NCBI RefSeq assembly: GCF_008831285.2
Contig: NC_045144.1
Span: 6,748,176 to 6,808,175, forward strand
Reading direction: 5' to 3'
Length of the DNA: 60,000 bases
DNA from: Nymphaea colorata
Lineage: Eukaryota; Streptophyta; Magnoliopsida; Nymphaeales; Nymphaeaceae
The position numbers and the translations under genes are program-made. Below, in pieces: positions 1 through 10,084 of the stretch. The notes under the pieces were generated by a model that saw nothing but the letters and a program-made list of their open reading frames with translations, was not told the DNA's origin and searched no databases. The number at the start of each line of letters is the position of its first letter. The first letter of the stretch is position 1.

Positions 1-1000
1 AATTTTACATGTTAAAATTTTCAAAAATTTTAATCTAGCCCCTATAAAACCTTTTGTAAAATAACATTGAGTAGACTGTTATAAATTAATATTAGCCTGG
101 CTATCCAAGAAACGATCTATCTTGTTTAAATAAAATAGTGGATGAGCACTACAAACTATACCTATTCCATCCTCAGCCAATCCTTTCCTGCAAAATGCAC
201 GGTTGATGTGCCATTAAATTTTAATACTTTTATTTAATTTTTGCCTACTTAGCTAAGCAACACTTTTTGCAGAAAGGTACACCTATAACCATAACTTGCT
301 TAAGGAGTAACCTTCTTAATAAACGAGAAATGAATTGTCAAGGCCACCCATCATCATAATCGAGGAAAGTTCGACTCCATGACTCAAGAAGTTGTAAGCA
401 AACCCATCCCAAGTAGTTTCAAATCCAGTGTAGGCAAGGCTGAACCCCTTCATTTTGACCAACTTACCCCGAACTCATTTGGATCTAGAATCTCAATTCA
501 AAGTATCGGATTCATATCATAAACCTTATGTTGATGTAAACCATGACACTAACCCAAGTCTAACTTACTTGGATTTGGATCCCAGATATTGGATTCTGGA
601 TCCCAAGCATTATATTTTGGATCTTTGATTATGTTTCTTAGAGCTCAGATTTAGGATCTCAAGTCTTAGATTTTGGATTTCAAATTTTAGACTTTGGATT
701 TTGAATGAGATTTCACGTGTGAGTCTCGAATCATAAATCTTGGATTACGGGTTATGGGTCTCAAATTTTATACCCTAGATTTTCGATCTTAGATTTTAGA
801 TCCTGGATCTTAGATTAAATTTCAAAACAAATGAGTATTTGATCATAATCCTAGCATCAATCCCTACAAAATCAAACACAAATACAAAGTTTTAAACCCT
901 ATTTGGTTCTATCCTGTCGAAAGTTAGATCTTAAGAGATCTCGTAACACCCCAAAACTTAATATGAGAGATGGGAATTTTCTGACCATTTACCACTAAAA
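1..1000. other. AT-rich intergenic DNA without recognised gene
   Basis: No convincing coding region is visible in the first kilobase. The sequence is AT-rich and apart from the degenerate short repeat noted at 583-815 I see nothing in it that I can name. Confidence 0.5.
583..815. repeat. Degenerate GGATCTTAGATTTT-type minisatellite
   Basis: Variants of a roughly 12-16 base unit built on TTAGATTTTGGATC and TTGGATCCCA recur many times in succession, with heavy substitution. It looks like an old minisatellite. Unit boundaries are blurred and no protein or RNA gene is suggested. Confidence 0.5.
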
Positions 1001-1033
1001 CAGAGTCAAATCCATGTTGTAAGGAACAATATG

Positions 1034-2257
1034 TGTGAATTTAACTTGGTTGCCTGTCATGTGCACAGTGGCGCCTGTGTCCGCAAACCAGAAACTGTCC
1101 GGTTTATCAGCAACGGCAAGAGCTGCAAGTGCCTGTGGCGTCATCTGGCTAATAGCAGTGGTTAAACCTCTTACAGCATTTTAGCGCAGTATCATTCATT
1201 TTGTTGCAACTTGGCAGACAACAGATTCATTCTCTTCTTTCTTTTGATCGGTTCATGTGCCATGTTTTGATTAGAGTTGGAATAATTTCCTCAAGAACCA
1301 TGCCCCTATAGTTTTTGTAATTTCTACGAGGCTTGTTCTGGCTTCGTTGAAGCATAAAAGGCAACTTGAGGTTGAACATCAAAAGCTCATGAACCTAAAG
1401 GCTTTGAATGGGAGACAATCATGGAGGCAGGGGTGGCTTTAACATGGACATGACAAAGCATTCATATAATCATATACTTGTCCGAGCCCTTGGAGAAACC
1501 AGAACCCTTTATCTTGTCATCCAGGGGCTTACCAATAGTTGAGAGATGATCATCGGAAACCGCCTTAAACTTTCGAATGTATTCATCAATAGAATTGGCT
1601 GCCTTTTTGTAGGCGATTCACTTGTGCATCACATGGAAAGCTCGTTCCTGACATTCCTGAGCGAACGTGTTGACCAGAGCTTTCCAGATGTCCTTGGATG
1701 TTTCAAGGCCAACTGCAAGTCCAAGAATGCCTCCGGAAAGGGTGCTAGTAATCCAGCTTTTATGCAGACAATCAATGAACCTCCAAGCAGTAAACTTGGG
1801 ATTTGGAATTTGCTTGTTGGACGAGTCTACTGCATCAAGGAAAAGTGTTTGGTGGGCAGGGGCGGAGCCAGGATTTTTTTTAGGGTCAGGCCAAAACGAT
1901 TTGCGGGCTGGGTCAGGGTCGGGTCAAGAGGAGCGATCGGTCGGGCCAAACTAAAAAATTTTGATTTTTTCAATGTAAAAAAAAAAAATTTCCTGGGCTC
2001 ACCCGGGCGGCCCCCCCTCCCTCCGACCCTGCTGGTGGGGTGATCGCATCATTAGGAAGTCCTTGTAAATCTTGACTCTCTATCAGTGCCAACATCTGCC
2101 ATAACCAGGAACTCTAATGGTTCAGTTTCAACGAAACAAAATTGGCTGTGTTCAAGGTAACGGGATATGGACATGGTTAAGATATTGATAGGGGAGAAGA
2201 TGAAGAAGCCATTGATGAGAACGAAGTGAGATAAGCTTCACTTCAGGGCTCTGATAC
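1034..2257 (-). mobile_element. Degenerate antisense Ty1/copia gag-protease fragment
   Basis: Read on the minus strand, this stretch carries remnants of a copia gag-protease. Near its left end the translation gives WFADTGATVHMTG, the aspartic protease active-site context. A zinc-knuckle remnant (CQV..NKMNDTALKC, with a lost base) lies near 1160-1215. Near 2130-2160 the N-terminal gag motif TANFVSLKLNH matches VANFVSLKLTH in the copia element at 16352-21866, so both belong to one family. The right end is the antisense primer-binding site GCTCTGATAC, cut by the insertion of another element; the rest of the site and the old LTR resume at 8758. Many frameshifts and stops make it a fossil. The part encoding integrase and reverse transcriptase is absent from the window. 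Confidence 0.8.
1857..2031. mobile_element. hAT-type MITE inside the old copia fragment
   Basis: A 175-bp GC-rich insertion interrupts the antisense gag remnant. Its ends are CAGGGGCGGAG and, reverse-complemented, CAGGGTCGGAG (10 of 11 matching), which fit the hAT terminal pattern YARNG. The flanking 8-bp sequences are TTGGTGGG at 1849-1856 and CTGGTGGG at 2032-2039, a target-site duplication with one mismatch. It has no coding capacity, so movement would need a transposase supplied from elsewhere. Confidence 0.75.
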
Positions 2258-2586
2258 TGTTGAAAGTAATCGTTTCAGCCAGCGCAGCATACTCAACGGC
2301 TCCTCTCAATCTTGCCTTTTGAAGCCCATTGAACGTTGAAAGGATTATTACCATTCTCGCTAGTTTCCTCAATAATCTTTATTCTTGTATGTAAAGTTCA
2401 TCAAACATTCATATTGATCAGATATTATATATGCCCTTGTAAATCAAAGAAAAAATAGAGAGAAAGAAAATAGAGGAAAGCAAAGAGCTGCTGCTCTGGT
2501 GTTCTTCGTGGATGTAGGTCTATGAACCGAACCACGTAAAATCTGTGTTTCAATTCTTCGTCTTCCTCCTCTCTCCCATTTCAACA
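2258..2586 (+). repeat. 5' LTR of copia element A
   Basis: 329 bp starting TGTTGAAA and ending TTTCAACA, a perfect 8-bp inverted terminal pair. It differs from the 3' LTR by three A/G substitutions. Confidence 0.95.
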
Positions 2587-2599
2587 TGGTATCAGAGCC
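2587..2599 (+). other. Primer-binding site of copia element A
   Basis: TGGTATCAGAGCC directly abuts the 5' LTR. It is the usual plant copia site complementary to the 3' end of initiator methionine tRNA and would prime minus-strand cDNA synthesis. Confidence 0.9.
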
Positions 2600-3650
2600 A
2601 GGTTCCACCGTTCCTCTTGTCCATTGCCGGAGATCTAACCGCTGCACCTAATTTCAACAAAAAAGGGGGTTTTCTGATCAGACCTGATTTTCAGCAACTG
2701 GAGGCCGTCTGGTGGGCAGAGACGATTCCGTTAGCTCCTTTCATCTAGCGGGAACAATCTACTGCATTTTGACGACAATCAAATCAGATCTGCCTAGTTC
2801 GCCAGAGCATATTGGAGTTGGGTGAAAATCAGAGGCGCAACAGGAAAACTCTCCACCAGCGTGACTTCTATTTCTGGCGAGAAGAAAACCTTCACGCATT
2901 TTTCCCTGGAGACAGATCTCGGCCAGATCTTTGGAGCGTTCAATACTCATCATCTCAGCAGCCCTCAGTCCAAATCTCTTATCGTTTGGAGGTCTGGGTG
3001 TTTTTTAAGGATTTTTGGAGTAGCAACCTACCCTGGCGTCCCCTGTTCATCGTCTATAGCAGAACCTGCCCTGCGACTGCAACAGATTGAGGACTTCAAG
3101 TGCATCGCGTTTCCTGTAGGGAGCTCGGTTGGAGCTCATCTTTGGGGCGTCTAAACATAACTATCCAAGGGTGCTGTGGACCGATTTTCAGCGCAATCGG
3201 ACCTCCGATTGATTTTTAATGAATTTTTGAGTGCGGAGCAAGCCTGTGATCGCTCGATCAGTCCTGTTCATCAGTGGGTTAAATCCCAATATCCAAAGGA
3301 GGAGATAGGAGCGATAGCTGCCACCAGAGTCAATCAGTGCTTGCTTCACCATGACAGAAGATTCAAGCATCGGAACCACCACCAGAGTGGTAGAAAAAAT
3401 TATCGTGCAGGAGCAACCAAGCCCTGCAAACAAGATTACTTCTGTACTTCTAAATGGCAGCAACTATTTGGCTTGGTCCAAATCGGCGATGCTCTATTTA
3501 AGTGGCAGAAACAAGCTGGATTTCGTGACCGAAGATCTTCCAAGACCTGCTGAAACAGATCCGACTTATAGAGAATGGCGATCCACCAATCATCTCATAA
3601 TGTCCTGGTTAATTAACTCTATGGAGCCTAAAGTCGCACGTGGATTCTAT

Positions 3651-5310
3651 TTCGCAGAAACTGCTCATCAAATTTGGAGAAAGACAAAAGACCTCTATAG
3701 TGAAAAAAATGACATTGCTCGTATGTATCAATTCTCTCAAGGTATTCGGGATCTCAAAAAGCACAACAAAAATTTTGGTGACCTGCTAGGCGACATCCAA
3801 GGTATGTGGGACGAACTTGACTATCTTATGGATATGTCTGCTACACTTAGATCTCGAGAAAAGTTGCGTGAACAACAAAAAATTTTTGAGCTTCTTGCGA
3901 CTCTTGGCCCAGAATATGAACCCATCCGAAGCCAAATTTTAATGTCCCTGGAGCTTCCTTCTCTTAGCACTGTTTGCTCAATTCTTATGAGAGACGAATC
4001 CAGAAAAAAGGTTATGTTTCAAAATTCTGATTCTTTTAAAGAGAACTCTAGCAATATAGAACAGGTTGCCTTCTATGGAGCCGATAAAAGCAGTGAACAT
4101 AAATGGAAGAATCGTCCAAAACGATTTTGTTCTCATTGCAAAAAGGAGGGTCATACCAAGGAAAGGTGTTGGTTCCTCCATGGAAAACCCACCACCATGA
4201 GGACAGAAAAAAGAGAGAAGGGGAGCACCACTACCGTAGCCAATGTTGCAACCAAAACTCTTGATACTTCAGATCTTCCTCAGCTGCTGGAAAAAATAAA
4301 CGAACTGCTGAAAAATGTCAAGAATCACGATGATAAAGAACATCAAAACAGTATGGCAGCTTCAGCAAGTGCTACTGGTAATGCTTTTACTTCACTCAAA
4401 TCTGATTATTGGATTGTCGATTCTGGAGCTAGTGATCATATGTCTATGAACTGCCATAACCTTAGTAATTATTCTTCTATTTCGCAGAAACTGCTCATCA
4501 AATTTGGAGAAAGACAAAAGACCTCTATAGTGAAAAAAATGACATTGCTCGTATGTATCAATTCTCTCAAGGTATTCGGGATCTCAAAAAGCACAACAAA
4601 AATTTTGGTGACCTGCTAGGCGACATCCAAGGTATGTGGGACGAACTTGACTATCTTATGGATATGTCTGCTACACTTAGATCTCGAGAAAAGTTGCGTG
4701 AACAACAAAAAATTTTTGAGCTTCTTGCGACTCTTGGCCCAGAATATGAACCCATCCGAAGCCAAATTTTAATGTCCCTGGAGCTTCCTTCTCTTAGCAC
4801 TGTTTGCTCAATTCTTATGAGAGACGAATCCAGAAAAAAGGTTATGTTTCAAAATTCTGATTCTTTTAAAGAGAACTCTAGCAATATAGAACAGGTTGCC
4901 TTCTATGGAGCCGATAAAAGTAGTGAACATAAATGGAAGAATCGTCCAAAACGATTTTGTTCTCATTGCAAAAAGGAGGGTCATACCAAGGAAAGGTGTT
5001 GGTTCCTCCACGGAAAACCCACCACCATGAGGACAGAAAAAAGAGAGAAGGGGAGCACCACTACCGTAGCCAATGTTGCAACCAAAACTCTTGATACTTC
5101 AGATCTTCCTCAGCTGCTGGAAAAAATAAACGAACTGCTGAAAAATGTCAAGAATCACGATGATAAAGAACATCAAAACAGTATGGCAGCTTCAGCAAGT
5201 GCTACTGGTAATGCTTTTACTTCACTCAAATCTGATTATTGGATTGTCGATTCTGGAGCTAGTGATCATATGTCTATGAACTGCCATAACCTTAGTAATT
5301 ATTCTTCTAT
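3651..5310 (+). repeat. 830-bp tandem duplication within gag-protease
   Basis: Copies 3651-4480 and 4481-5310 are nearly identical; I noticed only isolated differences such as C/T near 4920 and T/C near 5010. The junction lies in the microhomology TTCTAT, which precedes both copies and ends the second. Each copy encodes the zinc knuckle and protease active site. Because 830 is not divisible by three, the second copy is read in a different frame from the first. Confidence 0.95.
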
Positions 5311-8300
5311 GACTAGAAAAAAATCTGTTGTTATTGCTAATGGTTCTTCTATGCATGTTCAAGGAGAAGGAGAATTAGATATTCTTAGAAATGGTGCTAA
5401 ATCTAAAGTGCTCTACATGCCAGATCTCTCGACCAACTTGTTGTTCGTTTCAAAAATTGTTAGAGATTTAAATTGTCAAGTTATTTTCTCTCCCACTAAC
5501 GTTGTTTTACAGGACCCTATATCGAAGAGGAAGATTGGTGAGGGAACTCACGAAAACGGGCTATATATGCTGAAAATCAATGAATATGCCTTGACTGCCC
5601 AAATCAACCGAGAATGTGAACTTTGGCATCGGAGACTTGGTCACCCATCACATCGTGTTTTGAATGTTTTGTTACCAAATTTGAATTATGACTCTCATGT
5701 TTGTGAAACTTGCAAGTATGCTAAAATGTCTAGACTTCCATTCCATGAATCCTTAAACAATGCTATGTTTCCTTTTGATCTTGTTCATACCGATGTATGG
5801 GGGCCGGCCCCCGTGAAATCTTACTCAAATTTTCGGTATTATCTCACTTTCATTGATGATTTTTCAAAAACCACTTGGATTTATCTATTAAAAACCAATG
5901 ATGAAGTTTTTTCAAAATTTCTAGAATTTTACAAAATGGTTGAAACTCAATTTGCAACTCGTATAAAATGTCTTAGATCCGACAATGGTACGGAATATAA
6001 AAACCAATTCTTTGAACAATTCAAAAAGGAGAGCGGGATGGACCATCAATTCACCTGTGTAGATACACCCCAACAAAATGGGGTGGCAGAACGAAAAAAT
6101 CGTCATCTTCTAGAAATGACTAGGTCTTTACTATTTGATATGAATGTTCCTAAACATTTTTGGAGTGATGCAGTTTTGACAGCATGTTATACTATCAATC
6201 GCACACCCACAAGAATTCTTGCTGGAAAAACTCCTTTGGAAGCCCTCATGAAAAGGAAATTTAAAGTGGACCACATGAGAATTTTTGGATGCACTGTCTA
6301 TGTCAAGAGTAAAGCTGCAGACAAACTCAGCCACAGAGCAAAAAAAATGCATTTTCTTGGGCTACTCATCGACAAAAAAGGGGTTCAGGTGTTATGATGT
6401 TACCGCCAAGCAGATCCATATCTCTCGCGATGTAGTTTTTGATGAAAAAAGGTCTTATTTCTCTCACGATGCAAGGCAAGGGGAGGATAGTTCCAAGCAC
6501 GACATCATGGTCACACCCAACAGTCTATCATACAATGATTTTGATATCACCATAACCCATCATCATAGTGACCTTGAAGGAAGAGAAACCGTTGAAAACC
6601 TTGAAACTGATCCTAACAGTACAGAAGTCTCTTTTGAGCCTCAAGCAGATCAAAGCAATGAAAGTGGAGCTATAGATCCTATTGAACCTTACTTGGAAAC
6701 TTTAGAATCTCACCCGTTTGAACCCACTCTAAGGAGATCTTCTCGAAACATTCAGCCACCTAGACATTTGAAAGACTTTGTCACCAACATCGCTGTTTCT
6801 CATCCTTTGGAAAAATATTTGAGTTATAGCAATCAACCCAAACACCATGTGGCCTTCCTTAGTCGCATTGAAAAACAAAAAGATCCTACTACATACCAAG
6901 AAGCCAAAGACCAAAAAATATGGGTTGAAGCCATGCATGAAGAGCTAGATGCTCTCCACAAAAATCGTACATGGGAACTTGTAACTCTTCCAGTGGGAAA
7001 ACGTGCCGTTGGGTGCAAATGGATTTTCAAAACCAAGTACAAGAGTGATGGCTCCATTGAACGCCACAAGGCACGCCTGGTTGCTAAAGGGTATACTCAA
7101 ACACAAGGGTTAGACTATGAAGAAACTTTTGCTCCTGTTGCAAAAATGACTACCATCAGAATTCTCCTATCAATTGCTTGCAATTTTGAATGGCCTTTGT
7201 TTCAATTAGATGTGAAGAATGCTTTTCTACAAGGCGACCTTCAAGAAGAAGTATATATGAACCTGCCACCAGGCCATCTTATGGAATGCACTCCAAGTCT
7301 TGTTTGCAGACTCAAGAAGTCGATTTATGGATTGAAGCAATCTCCTAGAGCCTGGTATCAAAAATTGAGTGATGCATTGGAAAACAAAAAATTCATCAGA
7401 TGCTACTCAGATAATTCAGTTTTTATCAAGAGATCAGACGATAAAATTGTTGTTGTATTGATTTATGTGGATGACATAATAATTACAGGCAACGATGAAC
7501 ACGAGATGGATCACACAAAGTGGTATCTTCACAATACGTTTGAAATCAAAGACTTGGGGAGACTAAAGTACTTTTTGGGAATCGAAGTTGCTAAATCCAA
7601 GAAAGGTATCTTTCTAAACCAACGGAAGTACATACTTGATTTACTTAAAGAAACGAGGAAAACAAGTATCAGGCCAGCAGATACGCCCATAGAAGTCTAC
7701 CCTAAACTTGACAATACCAAGGATGAACCTATTGAAAATGTGACAAGCTATCAAAGACTTGTGGGTAAATTAATCTATCTTACGGTCACACGACCTGACA
7801 TTAATTATGCTGTCAGTCTGGTAAGTCAACATATGCATTCGCCTAAAGCAGTTCATGTCAAAGCTGTGGAAAGAATTCTCAGATACTTGAAGAAGACTTC
7901 AGGACAAGGTTTGTGGTACAAAGTGAATGGGCATGTTAACATACAAGGTTATTCAGATGCAGACTGAGCTGGTGCTTCAGATAGAAGATCGATGACAGGT
8001 TATTGTGTGTATGTTGGTGATAACCTAGTTTCTTGGAAAAGCAAAAAACAACACACTGTTTCTAGATCCAGTGCTGAGGCTGAATACAGGGCAATGGCGA
8101 CTACCTCAAGCGAGCTCATTTGGATAAAATCACTCATCCAAGAACTTGGATTTGTTATCAAGTCTCCCATTCCAATGCACTGTGACAATCAAGCTGCAAT
8201 TCATATAACAGCAAATTCAGTTTTTCACGAACGCACCAAACATATAGAAATTGATTGTCATTATGTACGTGAAAAGGTCCAAAAAGGAGAGATTGAAACT

Positions 8301-8410
8301 TCATATACTAGAAGCACAGAGCAGCTGGCCGATGGATTTACTAAGGGACTTCCTACAAAGCAATTTGACGATATTAAAAGCAAGTGGGGCTGTTTGAATC
8401 TCTACGCCCC

Positions 8411-8423
8411 ACTTGAAGGGGAG
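8411..8423 (+). other. Polypurine tract of copia element A
   Basis: The purine-rich ACTTGAAGGGGAG immediately precedes the 3' LTR and would prime plus-strand DNA synthesis. It overlaps the last codons of the RNase H reading frame. Confidence 0.85.
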
Positions 8424-8752
8424 TGTTGAAAGTAATCGTTTCAGCCAGCGCAGCATACTCAACGGCTCCTCTCAATCTTGCCTTTTGAAGCCCATTGAAC
8501 GTTGAAAGGATTATTACCATTCTCGCTAGTTTCCTCAATAATCTTTATTCTTGTATGTAAAGTTCATCAAACGTTCATATTGATCAAATATTATATATGC
8601 CCTTGTAAATCAAAGAAAAAATAGAGAGAAAGAAAATAGAGGAAAGCAAAGAGCTGCTGCTCTGGTGTTCTTCGTGGATGTAGGTCTATGAACCGAACCA
8701 CGTAAAATCTGTGTTTCAATTCTTCATCTTCCTCCTCTCTCCCATTTCAACA
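8424..8752 (+). repeat. 3' LTR of copia element A
   Basis: 329 bp, TGTTGAAA...TTTCAACA, followed by the target duplication GATAC at 8753-8757. Confidence 0.95.
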
Positions 8753-8757
8753 GATAC

Positions 8758-9470
8758 CATAAAGAAATTGAGGGTAAAAGAAAACAAAAGTTTTAACATG
8801 GTTAAAAACAAAAGCTTTAACATGGTTAAGTTCTGCATTCAGATCCTACATCCGCCATGGTAAGAACTCTCACCGCTCGATTATTCGTTCAATTACCAAA
8901 GGAAAAATAAATACAAGATTGGCCATCAGTTATGAGATATTACAGGAAAATTTTTGGGAAGCAAATGGTTCCTTAACAGATTTTTCTTCAACGCATCACA
9001 GCTTATATCAAAACCAGATTCTTTTATCTTTATCTTGTGAGATAATGACATTTGACTTCAATTTCTCACTTGAATTCAAATTCAAATTCAAATTCTCAAC
9101 AATTCTAGGTAGCTAGTTTCAATCCAATTAGTGATTCGTTTGGATGCCTCTTCAAAGATTTTTCATGCTAGGGACTAAAAATAGATTATTAGAAAGATAA
9201 AAAAAAATAAAAATAAAAAGAGGCCACGATCCTTCTTCTTGGGAGAACTTAGACAAAAACAACTGCCTAGTAAAGCATCAAGCGAATCAAAGGAAAACTA
9301 GAATTAAAGGCAGAACCTGAGCAAGAGAAAGCAAAAGAAACCGGCAATTTGTATTTATTCCATGCATTTTGAAAGTGGTAATTCCGGAAGTCAACAAAAG
9401 GTGCAGAGGATGCCTACCCTGAAAAGTTCCTTTCGTAACTAGGTACCATTGGAGATGAGGGCAATCAAGA
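8758..9470 (-). other. Old copia LTR remnant grading into AT-rich spacer
   Basis: The first bases complete the antisense primer-binding site interrupted at 2257, and TAAAGAAATTGAGGGTAAAAG resembles the LTR edge of the element at 16352-21866. How far the LTR remnant extends is unclear; similarity fades beyond about 8900. From there to 9470 the DNA is AT-rich, with a short ATTCAA repeat near 9070. I see no gene. Confidence 0.5.
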
Positions 9471-10084
9471 TGCTATATGCATCATGCTTTAAATGATCAA
9501 AATTTGAAAAGGCAATAGAAATTGATAAAAAGTTAATGTTATTTCTCAAAACTTCAAAAAGAAATTCTTGTACTAGATTAACTAAGTATCAGTCATACAC
9601 TCGAAGGAACGAAGAAAATAGTGGGTAGTTTTAACTTTATATTTTGTTGAATAGAAAGGACAACATTTAGTGACTCATTCTGGTTTAACAATAGAAAGGA
9701 CAATCAACTTCAGTTTTGTTGCACACATTTCATAAAATATGATCACATACAAGAACACTGAACACAAGAATCCTCATATACTACATGAGAAAGCAATATG
9801 CCACCAAAATAAAGACAAAAAGTTCACAATAGGAAATGATCCATTTGCTTAACACCACCATGAATTTATACATCAACATGCAATGCTTTAACATTTAACG
9901 AAGGCTAAACACACTATAAAGTTGAGCTTTGTCAACTACCATGTTTTCCTGAACTTCTAATTGAGCCAGAGGCGCACTTGCAACAATTAGAAGGAAAAGT
10001 AGCTGCCTCAAAAACTCTGTCACTCTCACCATCTTGCCTCTAGATTCTGCTATAAGCCTTCATGATCCTGCGTCTAGATTAGAC
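9471..10084 (-). repeat. Duplicated RLP downstream block (copy 1)
   Basis: A block beginning near GCTATATGCATCATGC and running to the RLP stop codon recurs at 30597-31304 and 52297-52821 in the same position relative to an RLP. It contains the shared stretch AACTATAAAGTTGAGCTTTG or a close variant. It is probably 3' untranslated and downstream DNA duplicated along with the receptors. Confidence 0.75.

Larger units (their letters stand above)
3351..8429 (+). pseudogene. Copia element A gag-pol polyprotein, broken
   Basis: The start at 3351 follows a leader of about 760 bp. In order the translation shows a gag domain of the UBN2/retrotran_gag type, a zinc knuckle CSHCKKEGHTKERC, protease motif VDSGASDHM, the pre-integrase motif LWHRRLGH, integrase with acidic residues in HTDVWG (near 5790), SDNGTEY (near 5978) and NGVAERKN (near 6085), reverse transcriptase with YVDD (near 7465), and RNase H with [13 protein letters not shown] and CDNQAAI. 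Three lesions break it: an 830-bp tandem duplication (not a multiple of three) shifts frame after 4480; a run of A residues at about 6340-6347 is one too long; and TGA at 7965-7967 replaces the tryptophan of the RNase H DADW motif. The stop at 8427-8429 lies just inside the 3' LTR. Confidence 0.93.
2258..8752 (+). mobile_element. Young Ty1/copia LTR retrotransposon (element A)
   Basis: A complete 6.5-kb copia-order element: 5' LTR, tRNA-iMet-type primer-binding site, gag, protease, integrase, reverse transcriptase, RNase H, polypurine tract and 3' LTR. It is flanked by the 5-bp target duplication GATAC (2253-2257 and 8753-8757). The two 329-bp LTRs differ at only three positions that I count, implying recent insertion. 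The order integrase before reverse transcriptase places it in Ty1/copia. An 830-bp internal tandem duplication makes it longer than its progenitor would have been. The polyprotein is disrupted three times, so this copy is non-autonomous. Confidence 0.95.

Noticed and set aside
583-815. CRISPR-like array
   Set aside because: Units are degenerate and contiguous without unique spacers, and the sequence is a plant nuclear genome.
1546-2043. 165-codon plus-strand open frame
   Set aside because: It runs antisense through the old copia gag remnant and into the MITE; it has no similarity of its own.
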